Source: Limnohabitans sp. Rim47 (GTDB lineage Bacteria > Pseudomonadota > Gammaproteobacteria > Burkholderiales > Burkholderiaceae_C). From it: DNA of 64,000 bases. A program made the position numbers and the translations under genes. The notes beneath the pieces are model-generated. The model was not told the origin of the DNA, searched no databases, and saw only the letters and a list, made by a program, of their open reading frames with translations. Location: positions 619,268-683,267 of the forward strand of contig NZ_FBYA01000001.1 in NCBI RefSeq assembly GCF_001517545.1, written 5' to 3'. Shown in pieces: positions 25,276 through 33,012 of this stretch. Positions within the stretch are counted from its first letter, which is position 1; each line of letters begins with the position of its first letter.

Positions 25276-26058
25276 ATGGCTTATGAAATTGATTTGTCGG
25301 GCCGCGTGGCCTTGGTCACCGGAGCATCGGGTGGTTTGGGTGCCCAATTTGCCAAAACCCTTGCTGCTGCCGGCGCCGGGGTGGTTCTGGCGAGTCGTCG
25401 GCTTGAAAAGCTGAAAGACCTGCGTGCAGAAATCGAAGCCGCAGGCGGCGACGCCCATGTGGTCGAAATGGATGTGACCGACCGGCACAGCATTGCCGCC
25501 GCCGTTGCCCATGCCGAAACCAAGATGGGCAGCATCGACATTTTGGTCAACAACTCTGGGGTGAGCACCACCCAGCGCATCCAGGACGTGACGGAAGAAG
25601 ATTACGACTTCATCATGAACACCAATGTGCGCGGTGCGTTCTTCGTGGCGCAAGAGGTCGGCAAACGCATGTTGGCACGGGCCAAGGGGGCTGCACCGGG
25701 CAGTTTTACGGGTGGGCGGATCATCAACATCGCCTCTATGGCGGGGCTCAAAGTGCTGCCGCAAATCGGCGTTTATTGCATGAGCAAGGCCGCCGTGGTG
25801 CAGATGACCAAGGCTTTTGCGGTGGAGTGGGGCAAGTTTGGCATCAACGTGAATGCGATTTGCCCTGGCTACATCGACACCGAGATCAATCACCACCACT
25901 GGCAAACCGAACAAGGCCAAAAAATCATCAGCATGCTGCCACGCAAGCGCGTGGGCCAGCCGCAAGACCTGGACGCTTTGCTCATGCTGCTGGCCAGCGA
26001 CCAGAGCCACTTCATCAATGGCGCGGTGATTTCAGCCGACGATGGTTTTGCGGTCTAA
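25276..26058 (+). CDS. SDR-family NAD(P)-dependent oxidoreductase
   Basis: A 260-residue classical SDR. VTGASGGLGAQF (about 13-24) binds the nucleotide, NNSGVS stands for NNAG, and YCMSKAAV carries the Tyr-x3-Lys pair (about 168-172). GGAG precedes the ATG at 25276; the frame opens earlier but without support. Near ETF-QO it may serve acyl or hydroxyacyl metabolism, but that is only a guess. Confidence 0.9.
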   Translation: MAYEIDLSGRVALVTGASGGLGAQFAKTLAAAGAGVVLASRRLEKLKDLRAEIEAAGGDAHVVEMDVTDRHSIAAAVAHAETKMGSIDILVNNSGVSTTQRIQDVTEEDYDFIMNTNVRGAFFVAQEVGKRMLARAKGAAPGSFTGGRIINIASMAGLKVLPQIGVYCMSKAAVVQMTKAFAVEWGKFGINVNAICPGYIDTEINHHHWQTEQGQKIISMLPRKRVGQPQDLDALLMLLASDQSHFINGAVISADDGFAV

Positions 26059-26110
26059 AACCCATTGACCCTGCCCGTTGGGTTGCGGGCCTGGGTCAAT
26101 GAATCGGTTT

Positions 26111-27007
26111 TTACGCAGCCGACTGTGCTGGTGCCCCCACCGCACGCCACTGGCCGGCGTGGCTTTGCAGCCAGTCTTGCGACAGCGTGGCGCTGCCCAC
26201 TTGCATGGGGTGAAAGTCTTTGCGGGTGTAGGCCCACAAAGGCTTGGCAACGCGCCAAACCATGCCGTGGCGACCGAACAAAAATTGGCCTGCTGACCAC
26301 CAGGTGGATGGCTTGAAAAGCGTCTTGTCGTGCCAGAGGTTGTTGATGGTTTGGCGCAGCACATCGGTGCTGAACTGAACGGTCACAAACCAGAACCAGC
26401 GCATGCGCCAAGTGTGGTTGCCACCCAAGCGTTGATACAGGTCAAAGGCCACGCATTTGTGCTCGGACTCTTCGGCAGCATGCCAGCGCCACAGGGTTTT
26501 AAGCGGCTCCTCGGCACCGGCAAACCAGTCACCGGGCTGGTCCATGCGATCCAGGGTCAGGTCGCCAAAAATCGAGGTGAAGTGTTCAAAGGCGGCGGTG
26601 ATGGCCAACTCATGCAAATAGCCTTTGTCGCTTTTGCTGAAAAATTCTTCGCGACCTTTTTTCAACCGCTGCTCGGCACGTGGGCCCCAGTGGTTAACCA
26701 AGCCTTGTTTGTCCAGATGGGCGTTGTACAAGCCATGCAGGTGGCGGTGCGTGGCCTCTTGCCCAACAAAACCCTTGGCAATTTGCTTGAGTTCGTCGTT
26801 TTCTGGGGTGTTGGGCAGGTTTTTGGCCCCTGCTTTAACCGCGTCAATGAAAGCCTGTTCGCCGACAGGAAAACTCATCGACAACGCGTTGGCGTAAGCC
26901 GTTAAAAAGGCATCGCCGCCGTTCCAGTGACGAGAAAAGCCTTGGCTCAGGTCGACGCTCAAGCGTCGAACGGTCAATTCGGTGGGGGCGTTGGGATGGG
27001 TGTTCAT
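26111..27007 (-). CDS. Metal-dependent hydrolase family protein (PF10118-type)
   Basis: A 298-residue helical protein with the metal-ligand pattern of the PF10118 predicted metal-dependent hydrolases: GQEATHRHLH, AITAAFEHFTS and WRWHAAEESEHKCVAFDLY. Despite the name, the pattern of Glu and ExxH pairs resembles di-iron helical bundle proteins. I chose the ATG at 27007 (MNTHPNAP) inside a longer open frame. It is divergent from a TetR gene, its likely regulator. Confidence 0.85.
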   Translation of the reverse strand: MNTHPNAPTELTVRRLSVDLSQGFSRHWNGGDAFLTAYANALSMSFPVGEQAFIDAVKAGAKNLPNTPENDELKQIAKGFVGQEATHRHLHGLYNAHLDKQGLVNHWGPRAEQRLKKGREEFFSKSDKGYLHELAITAAFEHFTSIFGDLTLDRMDQPGDWFAGAEEPLKTLWRWHAAEESEHKCVAFDLYQRLGGNHTWRMRWFWFVTVQFSTDVLRQTINNLWHDKTLFKPSTWWSAGQFLFGRHGMVWRVAKPLWAYTRKDFHPMQVGSATLSQDWLQSHAGQWRAVGAPAQSAA

Positions 27008-27033
27008 AGAACTTGTCTCTCGTGATCGTTCAG

Positions 27034-27090
27034 AATGTGAGCATTGTTCAGGTTTTGCAAAAACCTTGCAACTCGCTATCTGCTCACATT
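27034..27090. promoter_or_regulatory. Paired inverted repeat, candidate TetR operator
   Basis: AATGTGAGCA at 27034-27043 and its exact reverse complement TGCTCACATT at 27081-27090 lie 37 bases apart in the 100-bp gap between the TetR gene and the hydrolase gene. Around the first copy there is also an imperfect TGAGCA/TGTTCA dyad. Binding by the neighbouring TetR protein is inference. Confidence 0.55.
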
Positions 27091-27107
27091 TTTTCAAAGG
27101 CTTTTTC

Positions 27108-27794
27108 ATGGCCACAGCCAAACCTGACAAAGCGTCTACCAAGCCGCAAGCCGCTCCAGGCCTGCGTCGTCAGCCGTCGCAGGCGCGGGCGCAGCAAACC
27201 ATGCAAACCCTGTTCAAGGCCGCTGCTCAGATTCTGGACAAGGAAGGCGAGGGGGGATTGACAACCAATAAAGTGGCTGCCGCAGCCGGCTTTTCAATCG
27301 GGACGCTGTACCAGTACTTTCCCAGCAAAGAAGTGCTGGTGCGGGCCATGGCCACTCGCGGGCAAGAGATGGTGCTGCAAGAGTTGGAGCGGTATTTGAG
27401 CGAGTTGGAAACCCTGCCCGAAGTGCGCCAACTGGACGGCCGTGAGCTGTTGGCCAAGGCTGTTCGCATTCTGGTACGGGGCTTTGCCACCGGTAAGGGG
27501 CTCAGTCAAAGCCTGATTCATCTGTGCTGGACACTTGAAAAGCCCGAGGAAACCGCCAGCGCTGTGCGCCAGGTGGCCGATCGGTTAGCCATATTTTTTG
27601 AGCGCATCCACCATCCCGCGCTGCAAACGCCCAGTCCCGCGCAAATGTTCGTGTTAACCCGTTCGGTGATTGGCACCCTTCGCAGTGCCAGTCTTGAAAA
27701 GTCACCTCTGCTGGGTAGCCCCGCGTTTGAAGAGGTTTTGGTGCAAATGGCTTGGGCCTTGCTCGCACGGCAACAGTTGTCACACTCGGTTTGA
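27108..27794 (+). CDS. TetR-family transcriptional regulator
   Basis: A 228-residue regulator. The helix-turn-helix is in GLTTNKVAAAAGFSIGTLYQYFPSKEVLV (about 45-75), the most conserved part of the TetR family; the rest is an all-helical ligand domain. The first 30 residues are a basic, disordered tail. Divergent orientation and the paired inverted repeat point to control of the metal-dependent hydrolase and of itself. Confidence 0.92.
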   Translation: MATAKPDKASTKPQAAPGLRRQPSQARAQQTMQTLFKAAAQILDKEGEGGLTTNKVAAAAGFSIGTLYQYFPSKEVLVRAMATRGQEMVLQELERYLSELETLPEVRQLDGRELLAKAVRILVRGFATGKGLSQSLIHLCWTLEKPEETASAVRQVADRLAIFFERIHHPALQTPSPAQMFVLTRSVIGTLRSASLEKSPLLGSPAFEEVLVQMAWALLARQQLSHSV

Positions 27795-27854
27795 CGGCTG
27801 TCCATGCCGACTGAAGGCATGGGCCCCCGATCGGGTCGGGGGTGACAACTGTCC

Positions 27855-27880
27855 GTCATGCCCACGCATGCGGGTATCCC
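27855..27880. repeat. REP-like palindrome (copy 1)
   Basis: GTCATGCCCACGCATGCGGG followed by TATCCC: a short palindrome of the type GTCAT-CCC-n-GGG-ATCC, similar to copies at 28543, 46986 and 47015. Such elements are scattered in many betaproteobacterial genomes. Confidence 0.6.
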
Positions 27881-27906
27881 TGGTCGCAAAAGGCCCTGGC
27901 GTCCGA

Positions 27907-28503
27907 TCAGGTCGTTGGTTTGGCTTTGGGCGCGCGGCCCATCAGGTAGAACTCGGGGTTGGGCATCATGCCGCTGAAGCTGGCCATGCGGTTGCTTAGA
28001 CCAAAAAAAGCGGTGATGGCTGCGATGTCCCAGATGTCTTCGTCGTCAAAGCCGTGCGTGTGCAGGGCGGCAAAGTCGGCTTCTTCCACTTGGTCGGAGT
28101 GGTCGCAAACCTTGAGCGCAAAGTCGAGCATGGCGCGTTGGCGTGGGCTGATGTCGGCCTTGCGGTGGTTAATGGCCACTTGGTCGGCCACCAGCGGTTT
28201 TTTTTCATAAATACGCAAAATCGCGCCATGCGCTACCACGCAATACAGGCAGTGATTCGCCGCACTGGTGGTGGTCACGATCATCTCGCGATCACCCTTG
28301 CTCAGGCCGCTCTCGCGACCCACCGACTCGGGCACCATCAGTGCGTCGTGGTAGGCAAAAAATGCACGCCACTCGGCCGGGCGGCGGGCAAAGGCCAAAA
28401 ACACGTTGGGCACAAAACCGGCTTTTTCCTGTACTTCGAGCACTTTGGCTTTGATGTCCTCGGGCAAGTCCTTGATCTCGGGTGCGGGGTAGCGGGGGCT
28501 CAT
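27907..28503 (-). CDS. Peroxidase-related AhpD/CMD-family protein
   Basis: A 198-residue protein of the carboxymuconolactone decarboxylase/AhpD superfamily, peroxidase-related branch. The redox motif is HCLYCVVAHG (CxxC with the following His), preceded by REMIVTTTSAANH. AAAGGA lies before the ATG at 28503; the longer frame to 28557 has no site. It probably works as an alkylhydroperoxidase-type thiol enzyme. A REP-like palindrome sits on each side. Confidence 0.88.
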   Translation of the reverse strand: MSPRYPAPEIKDLPEDIKAKVLEVQEKAGFVPNVFLAFARRPAEWRAFFAYHDALMVPESVGRESGLSKGDREMIVTTTSAANHCLYCVVAHGAILRIYEKKPLVADQVAINHRKADISPRQRAMLDFALKVCDHSDQVEEADFAALHTHGFDDEDIWDIAAITAFFGLSNRMASFSGMMPNPEFYLMGRAPKAKPTT

Positions 28504-28542
28504 AAAAATCCTTTGTTGTGTCATGTCTGAAAAAAGCGATTC

Positions 28543-28570
28543 TGTGATGCCCGACAAGACGGGTATCCAT
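28543..28570. repeat. REP-like palindrome (copy 2)
   Basis: TGTGATGCCCGACAAGACGG followed by GTATCCAT. It shares the ATGCCC-n-GGGTATCC layout with copy 1 and lies in the gap upstream of the AhpD-like gene. Confidence 0.55.
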
Positions 28571-28642
28571 GCCTGATGCGCTGCGCTTGCTCATGTGCGG
28601 CCGCGCGACAGATTATGCTGACGACCATTTCAGGAGCCTGTC

Positions 28643-29068
28643 ATGTCCACAACACCATCACTTTCGCCCTCGCAACAAGCCCGTGCCGATCGCATAGATG
28701 ACACCACCTTCCAGGCGGGCATCGACACCCGCACGCAGGTCATGGGGTCCGAATTTGTGGACCGCGCCTTTGGCAATGCCACCGACTACACCCTGCCCAT
28801 GCAGGAGTTCATCACCCGCAACGCTTGGGGCAATGTGTGGCAGCGCCCGGGTCTGGACCTCAAAACCCGCAGCTTGGTGACTGTGGCCATGCTTACCGCT
28901 TTGGGCAAACAGCATGAGCTCAAAGGCCATGTGCGCGGCGCACTCAACAATGGGGCCACGCCCGAAGAGCTGCGTGAAGTGATGTTGCACGCCACGGTGT
29001 ACTGCGGGTTTCCAGCGGCCATCGATGCGTTTCGCACGGTGACCGAGGTGGTCGAGTCGTTGGCCTGA
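28643..29068 (+). CDS. pcaC: 4-carboxymuconolactone decarboxylase-like protein
   Basis: A 141-residue protein matching PcaC in length and pattern: QEFITRNAWGNVWQRPGLDLKTRSLVTVAMLTALGK and KGHVRGALNNGATPEELREVMLHATVYCGFPAAIDAF. PcaC decarboxylates 4-carboxymuconolactone in the beta-ketoadipate pathway. It has no CxxC motif. CAGGAG precedes the ATG. Other pca genes are not adjacent, though a CoA-transferase pair lies 1.4 kb downstream, so a different lactone substrate remains possible. Confidence 0.8.
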   Translation: MSTTPSLSPSQQARADRIDDTTFQAGIDTRTQVMGSEFVDRAFGNATDYTLPMQEFITRNAWGNVWQRPGLDLKTRSLVTVAMLTALGKQHELKGHVRGALNNGATPEELREVMLHATVYCGFPAAIDAFRTVTEVVESLA

Positions 29069-29150
29069 GCGCAAGCGCCTGTAACCGATGCAACAGGGCC
29101 GCATTGACGGTGCAATGCTTTTCACCCATCCTCGAATGAGGAGACTCTTA

Positions 29151-29822
29151 ATGGAATTTTCAGAACTCATCAAGGCCCGCAAAAGCATTCGCGGCTACCT
29201 GCCCAAACCCGTTCCCCGCGAGGTGATCGAAGAGATTATTGAGGTGGCCAAATGGGCACCGTCGTCCATGAATACCCAGCCCTGGCATGTGCATGTGGTG
29301 ACCGGTGAACCCTTGGAGCGCATTCGCCAGGGCAACACCGAGAACATGCTCAAAGGGGTGCCACCCAAGCGCGATTTCCCGATGAAAGAATCCTATGAAG
29401 GCATTCACCGCGAACGCCAGGTGGGCATTGCCGTGCAACTGTTTGATGTCATGGGCATTGCACGTGACGACAAAGCTCGCCGCACCGATTGGGTCATGCG
29501 CGGTTTCAGGCAGTTTGATGCGCCGGTGTCGCTGGTGCTGACTTACGACAAATACCTTGAGCCTGCCGCCATCAGTCAGTTTGACCTAGGCGCTTTGTCG
29601 CACGCGCTGGTGTTAGCAGCTTGGGAGCGCGGCTTGGGCAGCGTGATCAATGGGCAGGGCATCATGCAATCTGCTGTTGTGCGCGAGCATGCGGGCATTC
29701 CCGATGACCAAAACATCATGATTTGCATTGCCATGGGTTATCCGGACGAAGACTTTGTGGCCAACAGTGTGAAGTCGGTGCGCGAAGATTCGGACAAACT
29801 CGTGCGGTACGTGGGTTTTTGA
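29151..29822 (+). CDS. Nitroreductase-family FMN oxidoreductase
   Basis: A 223-residue FMN protein. The start ELIKARKSIRGYLPKPVPREVIEEIIEVAKWAPSSMNTQPW is the classic nitroreductase N-terminal pattern (Arg-x-Ser-x-Arg, then SxxNxQPW). The C-terminal AMGYPDEDFVAN also fits. GAGGAG precedes the ATG at 29151. The substrate may be a quinone or nitro compound; it is not determined. Confidence 0.92.
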   Translation: MEFSELIKARKSIRGYLPKPVPREVIEEIIEVAKWAPSSMNTQPWHVHVVTGEPLERIRQGNTENMLKGVPPKRDFPMKESYEGIHRERQVGIAVQLFDVMGIARDDKARRTDWVMRGFRQFDAPVSLVLTYDKYLEPAAISQFDLGALSHALVLAAWERGLGSVINGQGIMQSAVVREHAGIPDDQNIMICIAMGYPDEDFVANSVKSVREDSDKLVRYVGF

Positions 29823-29829
29823 AGCGAAG

Positions 29830-30390
29830 TCACCCTCGCATCAACTTTTGGATCAGATCGGCCGCTCCTGAGGCCTGGTACTTGCGCATCAACTTAACGC
29901 GGTAAATTTCGACGGTGCGGTGGCTGATGCCCAAAGCGCGCCCCATTTCCTTGCTGGTCAACCCGTCCATCAGGTGGGCTGCGACTTCGCGCTCGCGGGC
30001 GGTGAGCTCGGCTCTGACCGGCTTACGGGCCGACAAGTCTTCAAAAGTCCAGATGCCCGCTGCGTGTGGGGCCTCGCGGTTGAGGGCTCTGCCGGTGACA
30101 TGGCACCAGAAAGTTTCGCCCTTGAGGCGACCATCCACCCGCTTCATCACCCGGTCATCTGCATACACACCGTTGGCATTCAGGATAGGTGCGATGCGTT
30201 GCCCTGTGCGCTCGTATTCGTCGGCGCTGGGATAGAGCAGTTGAAAGCTCTGGCCGATGAGTTGTTCGCGGGTCAAGCCAAACATCTCGCATACCCGCTG
30301 GTTGCAGTCAACGATGGCGCGGTTGCGCGAGAGCACCATGCCGATGGGGGCGAGGTCGAAGGCGAGGCGGTAATCGATGTCGGTGTGCAT
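29830..30390 (-). CDS. PAS-LuxR transcriptional regulator
   Basis: A 186-residue regulator: an N-terminal PAS domain (about 8-115, DLAPIGMVLSRNRAIVDCN...IGQSFQLLYPS) and a C-terminal LuxR helix-turn-helix (about 128-180, LTAREREVAAHLMDGLTSKEMGRALGISHRTVEIYRVKLMRKY). It has no receiver domain, so the PAS probably senses a small ligand directly. It is divergent from the CoA-transferase genes with a perfect dyad in between. Confidence 0.92.
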   Translation of the reverse strand: MHTDIDYRLAFDLAPIGMVLSRNRAIVDCNQRVCEMFGLTREQLIGQSFQLLYPSADEYERTGQRIAPILNANGVYADDRVMKRVDGRLKGETFWCHVTGRALNREAPHAAGIWTFEDLSARKPVRAELTAREREVAAHLMDGLTSKEMGRALGISHRTVEIYRVKLMRKYQASGAADLIQKLMRG

Positions 30391-30422
30391 GATGTGTGGC
30401 CTAGGGCCGCCCTCTACGAAAA

Positions 30423-30444
30423 ACTACGTATTCGATTACGTAGT
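30423..30444. promoter_or_regulatory. Perfect dyad, candidate operator of the PAS-LuxR regulator
   Basis: ACTACGTA, a 6-base spacer TTCGAT, then TACGTAGT. It lies 32 bp upstream of the regulator start and 34 bp upstream of the CoA-transferase start, the usual position for a shared operator. A further partial half (ACGAAAAACTACG) is next to it. Confidence 0.65.
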
Positions 30445-30478
30445 ATCGTAACGCTTTCATCCATTGCAGGAGATCGGT

Positions 30479-31186
30479 GTGAACAAGATTTTTCCCTCCG
30501 CAGCCGAAGCCTTGAAGGGCATCGTCGCTGACGGGCAACTCATCGGTGTGGGCGGTTTTGGCCTGTGCGGCATTCCCGAAGCCCTGATCGATGCACTGCG
30601 GGACAGCGGTGTGCAAAACCTGACGGCCATCTCCAACAACGCGGGCGTGGACGACTTTGGTTTGGGCAAGCTGCTGCAAACCCGTCAGATCAAGAAGATG
30701 ATTTCGTCTTATGTGGGCGAGAACAAAGAGTTCGAGCGCCAGTACTTGGCGGGCGAGCTGGCGCTGGAGTTCACGCCACAGGGCACGCTGGCCGAAAAGC
30801 TGCGTGCGGGCGGCGCAGGCATTCCGGCCTTCTTCACCAAGACCGGTGTGGGCACCTTGGTGGCAGAGGGCAAAGAGCTGCGCGAGTTCGACGGCGAGAC
30901 CTATGTGATGGAGCGCTCTTTGGTGCCCGATGTGTCGCTGGTCAAGGCGCACCGTGCTGACAAATCGGGCAACCTGCAGTTCCGCTACACCTCGCGCAAC
31001 TTCAACCCCGCTGTGGCCATGGCGGGCAAGCTGTGCGTGGTCGAGGTCGAGGAGATTGTGGAAACCGGTGCCATGCACCCCGACAGCGTGCATCTGCCGG
31101 GCATTTATGTGCACCGCATCGTGCTGAACCAGCACCCTGAAAAGCGCATCGAAAAACGCACCATCACTGAAAAGGCGGGAGTCTGA
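30479..31186 (+). CDS. scoA: 3-oxoacid CoA-transferase subunit A
   Basis: A 235-residue alpha subunit. GVGGFGLCGIPEALIDAL (about 25-42) is the CoA-transferase 1 signature, and GAGIPAFFTKTGVGT follows. It transfers CoA from succinyl-CoA to a 3-oxoacid such as acetoacetate or 3-oxoadipate. I chose GTG at 30479 with AGGAG 5 bases upstream; a TTG at 30464 is also in frame. The B subunit starts 1 base after its stop. Confidence 0.93.
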   Translation: MNKIFPSAAEALKGIVADGQLIGVGGFGLCGIPEALIDALRDSGVQNLTAISNNAGVDDFGLGKLLQTRQIKKMISSYVGENKEFERQYLAGELALEFTPQGTLAEKLRAGGAGIPAFFTKTGVGTLVAEGKELREFDGETYVMERSLVPDVSLVKAHRADKSGNLQFRYTSRNFNPAVAMAGKLCVVEVEEIVETGAMHPDSVHLPGIYVHRIVLNQHPEKRIEKRTITEKAGV

Positions 31187-31187
31187 T

Positions 31188-31829
31188 ATGAGCTGGAGTC
31201 AAGACCAAATGGCCGCCCGTGCGGCCCACGAATTGGAAGACGGTTTTTATGTGAACCTGGGCATCGGCATTCCCACGCTGGTGGCCAACTTTGTGCCCGC
31301 CGACAAAGAGGTCTGGTTGCAAAGTGAAAACGGCATGTTGGGCATTGGCCCGTTCCCGTCCGAGGATGAGGTCGATGCCGACCTGATCAACGCGGGCAAG
31401 CAGACCGTGACGACCATCAAGGGCTCATCGATTTTTGGCAGCGAGCAGTCGTTTGCCATGATCCGAGGCGGCAAGATCAATTTGTCGATCTTGGGCGCGA
31501 TGCAGGTGAGCGAAAAGGGCGATCTGGCCAACTGGATGATCCCCGGCAAGATGGTCAAGGGCATGGGCGGTGCGATGGATTTGGTCGCAGGCGTCAAGCG
31601 GGTGATCATTTTGATGGAGCACGTGGCCAAAAAGAAAGACGGCACCGAGGATTTGAAAATTTTGCCCCAGTGCACCTTGCCATTGACTGGCGTTGGCGTG
31701 GTGGACCGCATCATCACCGACCTGGCGGTGATGGATGTGACCGACGCCGGCCTGAAAGTGGTCGAACTGGCCCCGGGTGTCACCGCTGAGGCCTTGCAAA
31801 GCAAGACGGGCGTGAAGTTGATCTTCTGA
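31188..31829 (+). CDS. scoB: 3-oxoacid CoA-transferase subunit B
   Basis: A 213-residue beta subunit. The catalytic Glu is in WLQSENGMLGIGP (about 45), the CoA-transferase 2 signature; NLGIGIPTLVANF lies just before it. Together with subunit A it forms a succinyl-CoA:3-ketoacid transferase; a PcaJ (3-oxoadipate) role is possible because pcaC-like and nitroreductase genes are near. A strong terminator follows. Confidence 0.94.
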   Translation: MSWSQDQMAARAAHELEDGFYVNLGIGIPTLVANFVPADKEVWLQSENGMLGIGPFPSEDEVDADLINAGKQTVTTIKGSSIFGSEQSFAMIRGGKINLSILGAMQVSEKGDLANWMIPGKMVKGMGGAMDLVAGVKRVIILMEHVAKKKDGTEDLKILPQCTLPLTGVGVVDRIITDLAVMDVTDAGLKVVELAPGVTAEALQSKTGVKLIF

Positions 31830-31852
31830 TTGGGCTTGAGCGTTCTCTGAAA

Positions 31853-31877
31853 ACCGCAACTTGTTGCGGTTTTTTTA
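31853..31877 (+). terminator. Rho-independent terminator after scoB
   Basis: ACCGCAA-CTTG-TTGCGGT followed by TTTTTTATTT, 24 bp past the scoB stop. Confidence 0.9.
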
Positions 31878-31926
31878 TTTCTGATGAATTATTTGAAAAA
31901 TTTAATTTCTAAGATCAAAAAATAAC

Positions 31927-31954
31927 TTGATTATGGGTTTCTACTTGGTATAAA
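31927..31954 (+). promoter_or_regulatory. Sigma70-type promoter for the RodZ-like gene
   Basis: TTGATT (31927-31932), 16-base spacer, TATAAA (31949-31954), in an AT-rich stretch 43 bp upstream of the start codon at 31997. Confidence 0.6.
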
Positions 31955-31996
31955 TTTCACAAAAGCAATACAAAATAGCAGTTTTTTGATTTCAAC

Positions 31997-32950
31997 ATGT
32001 CCAATCCGTTCGCAGATCGAGTCCGTGGAGAGTTGTTGCACGAATGGCGTGTGGCGCAGCAGATGGAAGTGACCGCATTGGCGAGCAGATCCAATTTGTC
32101 GGTAGCCCAAATACTGCAACTGGAAGGCGGGGGCAACTCGCTTTTTTACACGCCGGCGATCAAGGAAAGTGCAGCCCGTAAATTGGCCCGTTTATTAGGT
32201 GGAGATCCTGCTGTCGTGGTTCAACCCTTGGACGACTCACAGGCGCAGCACGAGCCACAGGTGATTCAGGATTTGACGCACTTGTTGGGGCAACGATCGG
32301 TGCCACTCAGGCAGACGTCGGTCTTTTACCGACAACCCGGACTGATCGCTGCGCCGATTTTGATCTTGATTGCCGTGGTCTCGGGGTCGGGTTGGCTTCA
32401 GCAAAAATGGCAAAACGGGGGATCTCAGCAGTTTTGGCGCGAAACCCCCGGTGTTTTTGCAACTCTTGCGCGTGAGCCGTCTTCAGGGGCGTCAGCGCTT
32501 GCAACGCCTGACCTTGTTTTGCCTACTGCTGCGCCTGCTGCACCATTGGCCCAAGCATCGGAATCCGACAAACAGGTGACCACATTGTCCCAAGCTGCCA
32601 CGGCTGCACAAGTGGCCGAACCCGTTCAGAGCCGACATGTGGCTTTGGGACTGTGCGGCAAGGTCGAAGCCGACACGGTGCTTGTGCCCACTCGCCCAAG
32701 CAAATCGGGCAATATGGTTTACATCGTGGCCCAAAAAGATGGCGCTGTGTGCGTGGTTGATGCCTCTGGTGCAAGCACCGTCTTGGCGCTTAAAACCCAT
32801 GAGACCCGCAGCGTTTATGGTCCCCCGCCTTGGCGCGTGCATTTTGAGCAACCCCAGCAAGCCCAACTGTATTTTCAAGGGGTGCGTTTGCGCCTGCCCG
32901 AGACGCAAGTGACCACTTTGGCTTTGCAAGAGGGCAGCACCTCCTACTGA
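31997..32950 (+). CDS. RodZ-like HTH membrane protein
   Basis: A 317-residue protein with the layout of RodZ: a cytoplasmic helix-turn-helix of the XRE type (about 10-70), one membrane segment (LIAAPILILIAVVSGSGWL, about 116-134), an Ala/Pro-rich linker, and a C-terminal beta-rich domain (about 210-310). RodZ anchors MreB and maintains rod shape. The HTH is weak and the gene is not in the usual ispG/hisS locus, so it may be a diverged paralogue or another one-pass regulator. It has its own AT-rich promoter. Confidence 0.6.
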   Translation: MSNPFADRVRGELLHEWRVAQQMEVTALASRSNLSVAQILQLEGGGNSLFYTPAIKESAARKLARLLGGDPAVVVQPLDDSQAQHEPQVIQDLTHLLGQRSVPLRQTSVFYRQPGLIAAPILILIAVVSGSGWLQQKWQNGGSQQFWRETPGVFATLAREPSSGASALATPDLVLPTAAPAAPLAQASESDKQVTTLSQAATAAQVAEPVQSRHVALGLCGKVEADTVLVPTRPSKSGNMVYIVAQKDGAVCVVDASGASTVLALKTHETRSVYGPPPWRVHFEQPQQAQLYFQGVRLRLPETQVTTLALQEGSTSY

Positions 32951-33012
32951 CACCCGGCAGATGAACCCGCTCAGAGATGGGGCGTTGGATTCAAAGAGGC
33001 GTTGCCAAGTCT

